Source of the DNA: SAR86 cluster bacterium AG-313-N18
Lineage (GTDB): Bacteria > Pseudomonadota > Gammaproteobacteria > Magnimaribacterales > D2472
Reading direction: 5' to 3'
Assembly (NCBI GenBank): GCA_003283765.1
Contig: QBVY01000001.1
Span: 62,001 to 126,000 of the forward strand
DNA length: 64,000 bases
Part shown: positions 32,299 to 43,065 of the stretch, piece after piece
Layout: every line of letters starts with the position of its first letter
Numbering within the stretch: the first letter of the stretch is position 1
Notes under the pieces: generated by a model
What the model saw: only the letters and a program-made list of their open reading frames with translations
The model's database searches: none
Told to the model about the DNA's origin: nothing
Program-made: the position numbers and the translations under genes

Positions 32299-32939
32299 AA
32301 ATGATCTGTAATATCTGCAGATCTGATGCTGCCTCTAGTTTTAAAACTATAGATAATAAGACTTATTGGAGTTGTAATGTTTGTGGATGCAAGTATTTAG
32401 ATCAATCTTATTTCATTGATTCGGCGGAAGAAGAGCAACGATACCTAGAGCACAATAATGATATTAAAGATAAAGAATATCGAGCATTCCTATCAAGACT
32501 TGCTGATCCACTCAAAGAAAAAATCCCTCTTGGCTCTAATGGATTAGACTTTGGCTGTGGCACAGGGCCAGCGTTGGCAGACATGCTAACCCAAGATGGT
32601 TTCAAGGTTGCGCTCTATGATCCATTTTTCTTTCCTGATGAGGGGGCCTTGTCTAAACAATATGATTTTATAACCTGCACAGAAACTGCTGAACATTTTT
32701 ATGATCCATTTAAAGAGTTCAATGCTATTAACGATCTCCTTAAACCTGGAGGTTGGCTGGGTGTTATGACCTCTTTTTTAACCTCTGATGAGATGTTTGA
32801 GAATTGGTATTATCGAAGAGATCCAACCCATGTTACTTTTTATTGTGAAAAAACCTTTCAGGTGATAGCCTCTCAAAGGAACTGGAAATGCGAAATCCAA
32901 TCAAAAGATGTCGTGCTTCTACAAAAAAATCATGATTAA
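32295..32939 (+). CDS. Class I SAM-dependent methyltransferase with N-terminal zinc ribbon
   Basis: CNICRSDAAS...CNVCGCKYLD; GLDFGCGTGPALADML. Confidence 0.85.
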   Translation: MKMICNICRSDAASSFKTIDNKTYWSCNVCGCKYLDQSYFIDSAEEEQRYLEHNNDIKDKEYRAFLSRLADPLKEKIPLGSNGLDFGCGTGPALADMLTQDGFKVALYDPFFFPDEGALSKQYDFITCTETAEHFYDPFKEFNAINDLLKPGGWLGVMTSFLTSDEMFENWYYRRDPTHVTFYCEKTFQVIASQRNWKCEIQSKDVVLLQKNHD

Positions 32940-34245
32940 AGCACCTACTTCATTTATCCAGCGTTTAAAATTTATTGGGCCAAGCATCATTGTAACTGGC
33001 AGTGTTGTTGGAAGTGGTTCAATAGCTCTATCGCCATTACTGGGAGCAGCAACTGGCTTTGCCTTATTGTGGTGGCTTTTATTAAGTCTTTGGAGCAAAC
33101 CACTTATACAGGCTGAAATTAGCCGTTATGTCATAGCAACAAATCAGACTTTCCTAGAATCTTTTTCAGATATGCCTGGGCCAAAAACAAACCTCAAAGG
33201 CAAGAAAGCCTCATGGTTGGTTTGGTTCATGTTTATTGGTGTAATTCCTTCTATTGCGGGCATGGGCGGTCTTGCGGGAGCTGTAGCAGAAGCAGGGCAT
33301 CTAATGGTTCCAATGCTTAGTACCGAATTATGGGTAGTAACAGCATGTTTCATTACTTGGTTTATCCTATATCTTGGAACCTATCAAACACTGGAAAAAA
33401 TTCTGTTGGGAATGGTGTTCTTTTTTTCAGTGGTCACTTTGATTATTGCTATTTCAATGCAATCAACGCCCTATGCAATTTCAGGTTCGCAAATCTTAGG
33501 AGGCCTTACATTTTCATTTCCGTTTGAGCATGCAGCCTTAGCTCTCGCTGTGTTTGGCTTTACTGGCATTAGTTATGGAGAAATTATGGCATACACCTAT
33601 TGGTGCCTAGAAAAAGGCTATGCGAAACATAATGGCGATCAACAGGAAGTCAAAGCTTGGATTAAGGTAATGCAAACAGACGTCTGGGCAACAGTCTTTT
33701 TTGTAACCATAGGCACTCTTCCATTTTTTCTCTTAGGCGCAGCCGTGTTAAATTCGTTGGGCCTTTATCCTCCCCCTGACGGCGATATCATTCAAACCCT
33801 CTTAAATATGTTCACTACAATTTTAGGAACTTGGGCTAAATGGTTTTTTATTCCCTTAGCTTTTTTTGTTCTTTTCTCAACTTTGCTTTCTGGAACAGCA
33901 GCATTCACTAGAACAATTTCAGATTATCTAATTTCAATTGGCTTGATTGCTGAAAAAGAAAATACCCGAACACATTTAATTAAAATTATTGCATTTGTTA
34001 TACCGTTGTTTTCATCCATTGCTTATTTTTTACTGCCAAATCCAATTACCCTTTTGTTAATTGCTGGAATCTGGGCAGCACTTGGACTGCCAATAATTAA
34101 CATCGGCGCTTTATATTTAACAAGCAAATTAAGTGAGGAATTGCGGCCTAAACCAATTACCAAAATTATTTTATGGGTCACCCTAATCTTGCAGGTTTCA
34201 ATGGCAGGGTTAATTTTATACAGCCAAATAATTGGCTTTAGCTAA
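32932..34245 (+). CDS. Nramp family divalent metal transporter
   Basis: FIGPSIIVTGSVVGSGSIAL and multi-TM pattern; start MIKAPTS. Confidence 0.8.
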   Translation: MIKAPTSFIQRLKFIGPSIIVTGSVVGSGSIALSPLLGAATGFALLWWLLLSLWSKPLIQAEISRYVIATNQTFLESFSDMPGPKTNLKGKKASWLVWFMFIGVIPSIAGMGGLAGAVAEAGHLMVPMLSTELWVVTACFITWFILYLGTYQTLEKILLGMVFFFSVVTLIIAISMQSTPYAISGSQILGGLTFSFPFEHAALALAVFGFTGISYGEIMAYTYWCLEKGYAKHNGDQQEVKAWIKVMQTDVWATVFFVTIGTLPFFLLGAAVLNSLGLYPPPDGDIIQTLLNMFTTILGTWAKWFFIPLAFFVLFSTLLSGTAAFTRTISDYLISIGLIAEKENTRTHLIKIIAFVIPLFSSIAYFLLPNPITLLLIAGIWAALGLPIINIGALYLTSKLSEELRPKPITKIILWVTLILQVSMAGLILYSQIIGFS

Positions 34246-34307
34246 CATTTAATTTTTAAAAGCGCTCTTTATGGCATAAAATGCACGACTGATTTAAGAG
34301 AGAGCAA

Positions 34308-34973
34308 ATGAACAAGCAAAATAACAAAAGATACTTCATTCACCCAGAAGGCTGGAAGTTTGCAGGCATTTTATTTATTAGCTCCATGATTCTTTTATTT
34401 TTGTCTTCGGCAATGGCCATCGTAGCAATTGGTTTTTTCCTTACAGTTTTTGTTCTATGGTTTTTTAGAGATCCTGAAAGAAAAACCCCACAAAATTCAA
34501 ACTTAATTATTAGTTCTGCAGATGGAAAGGTCTGCTTGATTGATGAAGCTTATCCCCCAGCGGAAGTGCCTATTGAAGCAGAAAAGATGAAGCGAATTTG
34601 CGTCTTTATGAACGTATTTAATGTCCATGTAAATCGAAGCCCTGTTCAAGGCAGGGTAGAACATATCGTATACAAAAAAGGCCAGTTCTTAAATGCAAGC
34701 CTAGATAAAGCAAGTGATAAAAATGAAAGAAGCAGCTTGGTTGTAAATGCTGACAATGGAGCCAAAATTGTAGTTGTTCAAATTGCCGGCTTAATCGCTA
34801 GGAGAATTCTAAGTTTTATTTCATCAAACCATCAACTTGATCAGGGTGAAAGGTTTGGGCTCATCAGATTTGGTTCAAGAGTTGATATTTATATGCCATT
34901 AGATGCTGTTGAGAAATGTAAAGTTGGAGATAAGGTCGTTGCAGGTGAATCAATTTTAGCTGCCCTAAAATAA
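34308..34973 (+). CDS. psd: Phosphatidylserine decarboxylase
   Basis: VFMNVFNVHVNRSPVQGRV; LIRFGSRVD cleavage motif; followed by pssA. Confidence 0.9.
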   Translation: MNKQNNKRYFIHPEGWKFAGILFISSMILLFLSSAMAIVAIGFFLTVFVLWFFRDPERKTPQNSNLIISSADGKVCLIDEAYPPAEVPIEAEKMKRICVFMNVFNVHVNRSPVQGRVEHIVYKKGQFLNASLDKASDKNERSSLVVNADNGAKIVVVQIAGLIARRILSFISSNHQLDQGERFGLIRFGSRVDIYMPLDAVEKCKVGDKVVAGESILAALK

Positions 34974-34976
34974 TAA

Positions 34977-35714
34977 ATGAAAAAATTAGATTTTAAGGTC
35001 CTTCTCCCTAACTTAATCACTCTAACAGGACTTAGTTTTGGTCTGAGCTCGATTAGGTTTGCTATTGAATTAGACTTTAATTTAGCCATTGTTTGTATTC
35101 TATTTGCTGGAGTATGTGATGTGTTGGATGGCATGTTAGCAAGGCATCTTCAAAGCCAATCTGATCTTGGCGCTCAGCTAGATTCTTTATCGGACTTCTT
35201 AAGCTTTGGAATTGCACCTGGCTTATTAATTTATATGTCTATTTTTAATCAAGACCATGGCATTGGTGCATTTGCTGCCCTAGCTTTTATTATATTTTCT
35301 TGCTTAAGATTAGCTTTATATAATGTGAGATTAGAGAAATCGAAGACCACAGAGGGCGAGCCAGAGCATTTTTTTAGCGGCATCCCAACCCCTGTTGGAG
35401 CAATTTTGATTATGTTGCCATTAACGCATTCATTTATGGGCTATAACTGGGCCTATGAAAACCTTAATTTTGTAGCAGGCTATATAATTTTAATAAGTGG
35501 CTTGCTGGTGAGCAGAATTCCAACCTTTTCAATTAAAAGAAAACAGTTCTTTATTCAATCAAAATTAGGATTTCTTGTTTTGTTTTCTATTATTGCTCTA
35601 AGCATGATCAATTTTCTCTGGATTACGATAAATGTTCTAGCTTTGATTTATTTGCTAACTATTCCTCTTTCTATAATAGCTTGGCAAAGCAGCCCTAACA
35701 GAGACTCCGCTTAG
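34977..35714 (+). CDS. pssA: CDP-diacylglycerol--serine O-phosphatidyltransferase
   Basis: FAGVCDVLDGMLARHLQSQSDLGAQLDSLSDFLSFG CDP-alcohol phosphotransferase motif. Confidence 0.92.
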   Translation: MKKLDFKVLLPNLITLTGLSFGLSSIRFAIELDFNLAIVCILFAGVCDVLDGMLARHLQSQSDLGAQLDSLSDFLSFGIAPGLLIYMSIFNQDHGIGAFAALAFIIFSCLRLALYNVRLEKSKTTEGEPEHFFSGIPTPVGAILIMLPLTHSFMGYNWAYENLNFVAGYIILISGLLVSRIPTFSIKRKQFFIQSKLGFLVLFSIIALSMINFLWITINVLALIYLLTIPLSIIAWQSSPNRDSA

Positions 35715-35731
35715 TTTAGCGGAGCTCTTTT
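35705..35731 (+). terminator. Rho-independent terminator after pssA (CTCCGCT-tagttt-AGCGGAG-ctcttt)
   Basis: Perfect 7-bp stem followed by pyrimidine/T tract; overlaps pssA stop. Confidence 0.75.
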
Positions 35732-35743
35732 AATAGAAACTAA

Positions 35744-36376
35744 TTACTTAGTATATTTGTAGTAACCTTCTGTTGGGATCATGATGTGAGCATAATCTGT
35801 ATCACGCATCATCACGTAGGGCTCGCCATGCATGAAGTCATCTGTAAAACTTGCAACTTCAGACGCGTCTTTAGGAATCAACATCAAGTGTGGGCCTGAT
35901 TCAATCCACTCACCAGGAGTGGAGTCTTCTTTGCTCATGACCAATGGAGTTGTATTGTCTTCTCCAACATCACCATGCAACATCCACATAAAAGTGTAAC
36001 GAGATAGTTCGGGTTTTTCATTTTTCATGAACGCTGCCATCCATTTTGCACCCTCAGCATCAAAACATGAGGGCATAGCATCATGCGCGCTTTTCCAACC
36101 TTTGGCAGGAACCGGTCTTGGATTTCCTGCTTGGCAGGTCCATCCATTTGTACCTTCTCGTATTACTTTTCCACTGCTGCCTATGATGGTTGCTTTATCA
36201 CCCAAGAAGGATGGGGCTGCAGTTGAATAAGCCCATATTTGCCATTTATCAGAGGTATGAGGCCCATAAGGCTCATAAGCCGAAAGAGATATTGAAATAG
36301 AAATCATCAATAAAGAAAATAAGCTAAATTTTTTATACATTTTTGTTTCTCCTGTAAACACACTATAGTTATTCAT
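35744..36376 (-). CDS. Secreted protein of unknown function
   Basis: Signal peptide KKFSLFSLLMISISISLSAYEP; intact 210-aa ORF. Confidence 0.65.
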   Translation of the reverse strand: MNNYSVFTGETKMYKKFSLFSLLMISISISLSAYEPYGPHTSDKWQIWAYSTAAPSFLGDKATIIGSSGKVIREGTNGWTCQAGNPRPVPAKGWKSAHDAMPSCFDAEGAKWMAAFMKNEKPELSRYTFMWMLHGDVGEDNTTPLVMSKEDSTPGEWIESGPHLMLIPKDASEVASFTDDFMHGEPYVMMRDTDYAHIMIPTEGYYKYTK

Positions 36377-36390
36377 AGAGTAATTTATTT

Positions 36391-36693
36391 ATGAATACAT
36401 TTCTTAAAATTATTGCATATTTTTGTATCGCTACAACACCCATCCAAATTTTCATTGTTTCATGGGGTATACAACTTGTGCTTTCATCTGATTATGAAGT
36501 TCTAACATTATCCAACATTGAATTTATTAATAACTATTTCACATTAGTACTACCAATAGTAGATTGGTTTTATTCATGGTTCTGGAATGCTTGGTTGGAT
36601 TTTGTTTTTTCATTGCCGCTTATTCTCTCGCAAACATTTAAAGCGATAGTTAGTACTTGGCTTGGTTTTTGGATACTCAAAAAAATAAATTAA
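36391..36693 (+). CDS. Membrane protein of unknown function
   Basis: Hydrophobic ORF. Confidence 0.5.
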   Translation: MNTFLKIIAYFCIATTPIQIFIVSWGIQLVLSSDYEVLTLSNIEFINNYFTLVLPIVDWFYSWFWNAWLDFVFSLPLILSQTFKAIVSTWLGFWILKKIN

Positions 36694-36697
36694 TACC

Positions 36698-37852
36698 ATG
36701 AAAAGAACCCTTCTTATTTTTGCATGCCTTCTTCTAGCTTTTATTGCATGGGTTTTTCCTTATATTGATGAACTGCGTGACCAGGGCCTAACAATGGATA
36801 CGGCATATGGCTATTTCTTTGGTGGACCAGATCACCCTTTCGATCCTAATGATGCAGTTCCCCAACTTGATTATTCAAAAGTAAGCTCATGGGCATCTCT
36901 TCCATTTATAGAAGATGAGGCAGACTTGATTCCTGCAGGAGAAGAGGGCGCCGATCAACTAAACTCAAAAGTGGATGTATTCTTTGTCCATCCAACTGGA
37001 TATTTAAAAGGACATCACTGGACTGACCCCCTCGAAGAAGAATCAGCGACAAAAGAAAATACCCAATGGATGATGGCCAATCAAGCCAGTGCCTACAACG
37101 GTTGTTGTAGCATTTATGCCCCTCATTATCGTCAAGCATCTATTTATAGTTATTTTGGGACCGATGAACTTCGTGAGGAGGTTCATGCATTCGTTTATCA
37201 AGATGTAAAAAAATCTTTTGAGCACTTTATCGATAACTTCAGCAATGGAAGACCATTTATTCTTGCAAGCCACAGTCAAGGCACGCATCATTCTACTAGA
37301 TTGCTAGCAGAAGAAATCGATGGGACAGATCTATACTCGAGGATGGTGGGAGCTTATATTATTGGCGGCACAATTTCTAAGGATATAATGAATGAAATGA
37401 GCGATATTTCTATTTGCGATAGCCCAGCTCAATTAGGCTGTCTCGTTCATTGGGATACATACAATGAAAACTATCTGAATAAGCAAATGCCAATTTATAG
37501 AAATAATATTTGTGTTAATCCCATCACTTGGAAAAACGAAGGGAGCTTATCTGATCTTGCTGATGCCAGAGGTGCTGTCTATGTTTCAGGTGAATTTGCA
37601 TTAGATTTCATTGGTGATGATGGCCCTAAGGGAGAAACTTTTGGTCCTTTGGAGGTACCACTCAAGCAATATGTTCAAGCTCAATGCAAAAATGGATTGC
37701 TTTTTGCATCTGATCAAACAGGAACTAGATTTCAGGCCTTTGGTGGCTCTGAAGGTAATTATCATGGTTTAGATTACGCGCTTTTTTATATGGATATTCG
37801 AGAGAATGCAATACTTAAAGTTAAGACTTACCTAGACAATATTTCTCAATAA
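36698..37852 (+). CDS. DUF3089 domain-containing (alpha/beta hydrolase-like) protein
   Basis: DVFFVHPTGYL...NGCCSIYAPHYRQAS...FILASHSQGTHH. Confidence 0.85.
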   Translation: MKRTLLIFACLLLAFIAWVFPYIDELRDQGLTMDTAYGYFFGGPDHPFDPNDAVPQLDYSKVSSWASLPFIEDEADLIPAGEEGADQLNSKVDVFFVHPTGYLKGHHWTDPLEEESATKENTQWMMANQASAYNGCCSIYAPHYRQASIYSYFGTDELREEVHAFVYQDVKKSFEHFIDNFSNGRPFILASHSQGTHHSTRLLAEEIDGTDLYSRMVGAYIIGGTISKDIMNEMSDISICDSPAQLGCLVHWDTYNENYLNKQMPIYRNNICVNPITWKNEGSLSDLADARGAVYVSGEFALDFIGDDGPKGETFGPLEVPLKQYVQAQCKNGLLFASDQTGTRFQAFGGSEGNYHGLDYALFYMDIRENAILKVKTYLDNISQ

Positions 37853-37866
37853 GACAAAATTTATTT

Positions 37867-38190
37867 ATGTCAGCATATTTATCTTTATTAGGCGCAATTA
37901 TTTTTGAAGTTGCAGGAACTTTAATGCTCCCTCTTACAAAGGAGTTCTCTGAAAAACTACCTACCATCATTATGAGTGTTTGTTATTTTGCCTCATTCTA
38001 TTTCTTAACACTTGCTTTAAGAGCCATCCCCCTTGCTATTGTTTATGCGTGCTGGAGTGGTTTAGGAGTATTATCAATCGCAGTTTTATCTTATTTTATC
38101 TATGGTCAGGGTTTAAGCTGGCAAGCAATTTTAGGATTATTCTTAATAGTAAACGGAGTAATTCTTGTTAATATATATTCAACTCAATAA
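37867..38190 (+). CDS. SMR family small multidrug transporter
   Basis: SAYLSLLGAIIFEVAGTLML; IPLAIVYACWSGLGVL. Confidence 0.9.
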   Translation: MSAYLSLLGAIIFEVAGTLMLPLTKEFSEKLPTIIMSVCYFASFYFLTLALRAIPLAIVYACWSGLGVLSIAVLSYFIYGQGLSWQAILGLFLIVNGVILVNIYSTQ

Positions 38191-38208
38191 CTCATCACTA
38201 AGGATAAT

Positions 38209-38910
38209 ATGACAGATTCAATTGCCACCCTATCTCAAGAAAATGATATTTCCATTATCAAGCTCGATGATGGTAAGGCTAATGCTTTTTCATACGACAT
38301 GCTTTCTCAAGTCAATGAACTGTTAGCCAAGGTACCAAGAGACTATGGAGCGCTTGTTATAACTGGAAGAGAAGGCTTGTTTTCGGGTGGATTTGATTTA
38401 AAAACATTAGCAACTGGTGATATGGAAAAAATTACAAAGATGGTGCAGTTGGGCTATCGTCTTCTGTTGGAACTTTTTTCATTTGATAGACCCATTATTG
38501 CAGCTGTTTCGGGCCATTCAATTGCATTAGGTTTGTTCGTGACCTGCTCAGCAGATTATAGGATTGCTATAGATGGTCAATATGTATGCCAGGCAAATGA
38601 AGTTCGAAACAATATGGACATCCCAACACAAATCATGGAAATTCTTAAGGCCAGAGTAAATAAAAATTATTTTTATCCTGCAGTTTTTCATGCAGATGCA
38701 TATTCTGTTCAGGATTCAATTGCGGTAGGTTATATTGATGAAGTTGTTCCAGAGGACAAATTTATGGACAGGGTTATGGAGAAAGCTGCAGAGTTAGCAA
38801 CATTACCACATCCTTTTTATGCCAATACAAAAAAATCTGCTCAAGAGGATGTGAGATCAAAGATCTCAGATGCAATAGAAAAATATGAAAACCTAGTAGA
38901 CCTAAATTAG
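38209..38910 (+). CDS. Enoyl-CoA hydratase/isomerase family protein
   Basis: ALVITGREGLFSGGFDLKTL; VSGHSIALGLFVTCSADYRIA. Confidence 0.88.
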   Translation: MTDSIATLSQENDISIIKLDDGKANAFSYDMLSQVNELLAKVPRDYGALVITGREGLFSGGFDLKTLATGDMEKITKMVQLGYRLLLELFSFDRPIIAAVSGHSIALGLFVTCSADYRIAIDGQYVCQANEVRNNMDIPTQIMEILKARVNKNYFYPAVFHADAYSVQDSIAVGYIDEVVPEDKFMDRVMEKAAELATLPHPFYANTKKSAQEDVRSKISDAIEKYENLVDLN

Positions 38911-38943
38911 AACTACATATTAAAAACATATAGACTACCCACC

Positions 38944-39534
38944 ATGAGCAAATATAAAATCTTTATCCCTGAGCATTTGCGTGCATATAGACCAAGACCT
39001 CTCAGATGGCTGGGTAAATTTTTAATGAAGGTCACTGGCTGGAAAACTACCGGTCATCTTCCTAAAGATCAGCGCGTGGTATTGATCGCTGGTCCGCATA
39101 CCTCAAATTGGGATTTTGTTCTTGCCATGTCACTTATATTAAGTCTTGATGTTCATATTCACTGGGTGGGCAAACATTCAATTTTTAAAAAAGGCTTTCG
39201 TAGATTGCTTAGAAAAATGGGTGGCATTCCTGTAAATAGAGCAAACCCAGAAGCATTAAAAAATGAAATTTATAATGTTACTGAGAAATATAAAGGCTTT
39301 ATCATCGCCATTGCCCCAGAGGGCACCAGAAAGAAAGTGGAAAGACTCAAGTCTGGTTTTTTGCGCATTGCCAATGAAACGAATAGTAAAATCATGATGG
39401 CAGGAATTGATTTCTCAAATAAGACAATTGAACTGGGTGATTTTTTCAGTCCCTCAGGTGATGTAGAGCAAGATTTACAATTCATCACCGAGTATTTTTC
39501 TAACTTTGCAGGGAAACGCCCAGAACTGTCATAG
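38944..39534 (+). CDS. 1-acyl-sn-glycerol-3-phosphate acyltransferase-like protein
   Basis: AGPHTSNWDFVLA; GIPVNRANPE; IAIAPEGTRKKV. Confidence 0.88.
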   Translation: MSKYKIFIPEHLRAYRPRPLRWLGKFLMKVTGWKTTGHLPKDQRVVLIAGPHTSNWDFVLAMSLILSLDVHIHWVGKHSIFKKGFRRLLRKMGGIPVNRANPEALKNEIYNVTEKYKGFIIAIAPEGTRKKVERLKSGFLRIANETNSKIMMAGIDFSNKTIELGDFFSPSGDVEQDLQFITEYFSNFAGKRPELS

Positions 39535-39565
39535 AATCTCAAATAATCTTTTATTGGAGTAAAAA

Positions 39566-41023
39566 ATGTTAAAAAAATTATTCCTTTCAGTCCTTGGTAT
39601 TCTTTTTATTGTCTTATCAATAGCTTTGTGTAGGACTGTTACTCATACAGCTTCAGTTGTTGGAATTATCGAAGGCGAAACTATTGAAATTGATGGGGAT
39701 AAGGCCAGTCAAAATCTAGCTGCGTCAATTAGATTTAAGACGATCTCTTATCAGGATGAAGAAAAGTTCCCTTTTGAGGAGTTTGACAATTTTATTAAAT
39801 GGGCTGCGGCAACCTACCCAGAGTTTCATCAAGTCATGGAGATAGATCAGCATAAGCACTCGTTACTTTTTAAATGGCAAGGCAGTGATTCAACCCTGGC
39901 GCCGATTTTGTTTGAAGGCCATCATGATGTTGTTCCTATAATCCCTGGTACTGAAAATCTTTGGCAAGAAAATCCATTTGCTGGAGTCATCTCTAATAAT
40001 AGAATTTGGGGACGAGGCGCACTGGATGATAAAAGCGGTGTCGTTGGTTTAATGGAAGCCGCAACCTATCTGATTAAAAATAATTTTAAGCCTAAGAGAA
40101 CAACATATTTTAGCTTCGGCCATGATGAGGAGGTCGGCGGCAGCGGCGCAGCTTTAATCACAGAAAAGCTTAGACAAGAAGGCGTTCAACTTTCATGGTC
40201 GCTCGGTGAGGGCTCATTTGTAAATAAAGGGTTCTTTCCTGGCATAGATAAGTTTATTGCTCCCATTAATGTTGCTGAAAAAGGCAGCGCTAACCTTATG
40301 ATTATTGCTACGGCCAAAGGAGGGCATTCCTCCACACCCCCCAAAAGAACAGCGGTAACAATTCTCGCAGAAGCTCTTGTAAAGCTTGAAAAAGAACCAT
40401 TGCCTGGAAGCTTAGAAGGATTAAGTGCTGCTATGTTTAATGAAGTCAGCAAACATATGCCATTTCGATACCGTTTTCTATTTGCTAACAGATGGTTATT
40501 TGGCGGACTTCTCGATTCACAACTATCTTCAACACCAGTAATTAATGCAATGATTAGAACCACGACAGCTCCAACCATGCTAAATGGGAGCGTAAAGAGT
40601 AACGTTCTTCCAATTGAAGCAACAGCCCTAATTAACTTTAGGTTGCATCCCAGAGATACAACAGAAAGTGTTACCAATCATGTAAGGGGTGTTGTTGGAT
40701 CAAATGATGTAGAGGTTAGATTTTTAGGAGGCAGAGAAGCATCTGAAATATCCTCTTGGGATTCTCCAGGATTTAAAATAGTTTCTTCCTCCCTAGAAAA
40801 AGTTTATGGTGAAATCGTTCCAGTACCCGGTCTAATGATTGCTGCATCTGATACTAGGCACTACTCAAAAATTGCAGACAATTCTTTTAGGTTTAATCCG
40901 TTTTTTATAGTTCCAGAGGACATGACTGGTATTCACGGAACCAATGAAAGTATAGATGTTGATAGCTTTATCTCAGGTATCAAAACATATGTTGAAATCA
41001 TTAGAGAGGGATCTAGCAACTAG
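39566..41023 (+). CDS. M20 family metallopeptidase
   Basis: FEGHHDVVPI; IWGRGALDDKSGVVGLMEA; SFGHDEEVGGSGAA. Confidence 0.92.
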   Translation: MLKKLFLSVLGILFIVLSIALCRTVTHTASVVGIIEGETIEIDGDKASQNLAASIRFKTISYQDEEKFPFEEFDNFIKWAAATYPEFHQVMEIDQHKHSLLFKWQGSDSTLAPILFEGHHDVVPIIPGTENLWQENPFAGVISNNRIWGRGALDDKSGVVGLMEAATYLIKNNFKPKRTTYFSFGHDEEVGGSGAALITEKLRQEGVQLSWSLGEGSFVNKGFFPGIDKFIAPINVAEKGSANLMIIATAKGGHSSTPPKRTAVTILAEALVKLEKEPLPGSLEGLSAAMFNEVSKHMPFRYRFLFANRWLFGGLLDSQLSSTPVINAMIRTTTAPTMLNGSVKSNVLPIEATALINFRLHPRDTTESVTNHVRGVVGSNDVEVRFLGGREASEISSWDSPGFKIVSSSLEKVYGEIVPVPGLMIAASDTRHYSKIADNSFRFNPFFIVPEDMTGIHGTNESIDVDSFISGIKTYVEIIREGSSN

Positions 41024-41031
41024 AGCATCTT

Positions 41032-41766
41032 ATGAGCGCCACCAGTTTAGCCTTTAAAGTTTATTTAATTCTAGGTTTTGAATTGGCAGTCCTTTATGGC
41101 TGCACATTTTTAGTTATTCAACAATGTCAGAAAGCTTTTTATGCAAATAAGACATTTTTAGGCATTGCTTTTGTAGAGGCTGTTAATCCTAATAGGCAGA
41201 TTGATATTTGTATCGTGCAAAGTAAAGCAACTACCCTATTTTTCTTTTGGTTTATCTTATTTGCCATTATTTCAATGTGGACGGCCTCAGCTTTCATAAT
41301 TTTTTCAAGTTCATTTATTCAATTTATCTTTATGACTATTAGTGCCATATTTTATGGATCCGTTATAGGTTTCATCATTATGGATATGGATGAAAATGAT
41401 GGTATGGCAGGGCTCAAAGGAGCAACTTTAACAACTGCTGCAATGTTTGTTTTGGTCTCTGTTAGTGGAATAAACTTTGCTAATGCAATTTCTGTTTTAA
41501 CAGTTGCCTCTCTAATTCTAATGTTAATTATTTGGGAGCTTGTTGCGCTTGTCATAGGAATATCAAGAGGAGCACAAAAAATAAAAGCAGTAATGGGAAT
41601 TATTACCTTCTCCATGTCATTGCTTGCCTCCATCAGTATGGTTAACGTGAGTTCTGATCAAGGTTTAAATGATTGGAACACAGCAATCGATCTTGCCTTC
41701 AGCATGTACCTAGACATAATTAATATAATTTTGTATTACATAGAGTACATGGGCAACTATTCTTAG
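41032..41766 (+). CDS. Multi-TM membrane protein of unknown function
   Basis: Repeated hydrophobic segments. Confidence 0.55.
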   Translation: MSATSLAFKVYLILGFELAVLYGCTFLVIQQCQKAFYANKTFLGIAFVEAVNPNRQIDICIVQSKATTLFFFWFILFAIISMWTASAFIIFSSSFIQFIFMTISAIFYGSVIGFIIMDMDENDGMAGLKGATLTTAAMFVLVSVSGINFANAISVLTVASLILMLIIWELVALVIGISRGAQKIKAVMGIITFSMSLLASISMVNVSSDQGLNDWNTAIDLAFSMYLDIINIILYYIEYMGNYS

Positions 41767-41770
41767 AAAA

Positions 41771-42271
41771 ATGAATCCCAAATATAAACTACACACCTTT
41801 TCTGCTGGAACTTATATTGAGGCTCAACTTCAGTCAATCTATGACCTAAATCAGGCAAATACTCCAGAAGTTGGTTCGTTGGAGTCTACAAACCATTTAA
41901 AAAAATTAATAGAGCTCAGCGCTTACAATTTATTAGTGCTAAGTAATGATGAGATTGTTGGGTTTATAATTTGTATGAGAGAGGGCTCGGTTTATGAATC
42001 CGAAAATTATAAATTCTTTATTCAAAAGCTTAAGAAGTTCCTTTATGTAGATAGAGTTGCAATTGATGAGCAACACAGAAGAGCAGGATTAGGACAAGCT
42101 ATCTATGAAAACATATTTATCCACGCTAGCAAAAATGACTTGCCAATAACATTAGAGGTAAATACTCAGCCTGTTAATCAACCTTCTTTAAATTTTCATG
42201 AAAAGATGGGGTTTGATAAGGTTGGTGCTAAAGATTTTAAAGATCATAGTGTTGCCTACTTTATTAAATAG
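41771..42271 (+). CDS. GNAT family N-acetyltransferase
   Basis: VDRVAIDEQHRRAGLGQAIYENIF. Confidence 0.85.
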   Translation: MNPKYKLHTFSAGTYIEAQLQSIYDLNQANTPEVGSLESTNHLKKLIELSAYNLLVLSNDEIVGFIICMREGSVYESENYKFFIQKLKKFLYVDRVAIDEQHRRAGLGQAIYENIFIHASKNDLPITLEVNTQPVNQPSLNFHEKMGFDKVGAKDFKDHSVAYFIK

Positions 42272-42275
42272 TTTT

Positions 42276-42998
42276 ATGAAGCAATTATTTTTATTATTCG
42301 TTTTTATTTTTTTTATTGCTAGCTGTAGCAATGAACCTCAGAATCCTATTCAGTTAAAGAATTTCACAAATGAAATTTCTGAAAAAAAATTAGGTCAAAG
42401 GCTGATGGATCTTCCTTATGGTTTGAATGCATTGGAGCCAAGCTTAGATGAAGTTCAGGAAATCTTTATTGCTGTGCATGGAGGCAGTAGTGAGGGCTAC
42501 GAATGGATATATCCCATCAAAACTATTGATACAAAACAAAAACATATGTATTTTTATCGCTGGCCTGATAATGGGTGCTTTCAAGATTCAGCTGAAAAAC
42601 TAGCAAATGAGATTAAGGATATTGTGAATCAAGATAAATCTATAAAAAAAGTTTCATTGATAGGCCACAGCTATGGTGGAATATTGGTTTCCCATGTTTT
42701 AAAAAATTGGAAAGCAGCCACTCCAATGGAAGTTCATGTTGTAGCTTCGCCATTAGCGGGAACATCGATGTTAAAAAATTTTTGTGGTTATGAGCCCGCC
42801 AAGAAGACTCCAAATAACACAGCGCTTTTTGAATGGAGAACCCAACATCAGCTTGATAATGCATTCAAAGATTTGCCAGAAGACCCGCAGCAGATAAATA
42901 TACAGGGCAGTCAAGTAACTACTCTTCCAGATACCTATAAAGGCAATCGACTTGGGCATAATTGGTCTATTAGTTGGGTTGCAGACGAGGCTTTTTAA
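42276..42998 (+). CDS. Alpha/beta hydrolase lipoprotein (track ORF starts 42198)
   Basis: MKQLFLLFVFIFFIASCSNE lipobox; VSLIGHSYGGILVSHVL. Confidence 0.75.
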   Translation: MKQLFLLFVFIFFIASCSNEPQNPIQLKNFTNEISEKKLGQRLMDLPYGLNALEPSLDEVQEIFIAVHGGSSEGYEWIYPIKTIDTKQKHMYFYRWPDNGCFQDSAEKLANEIKDIVNQDKSIKKVSLIGHSYGGILVSHVLKNWKAATPMEVHVVASPLAGTSMLKNFCGYEPAKKTPNNTALFEWRTQHQLDNAFKDLPEDPQQINIQGSQVTTLPDTYKGNRLGHNWSISWVADEAF

Positions 42999-43065
42999 TC
43001 TTTCATCTTCTATTTAATAACATTGGGGCATAAGTTAAACTGTCTTTTTTTAAACAAGGATCACC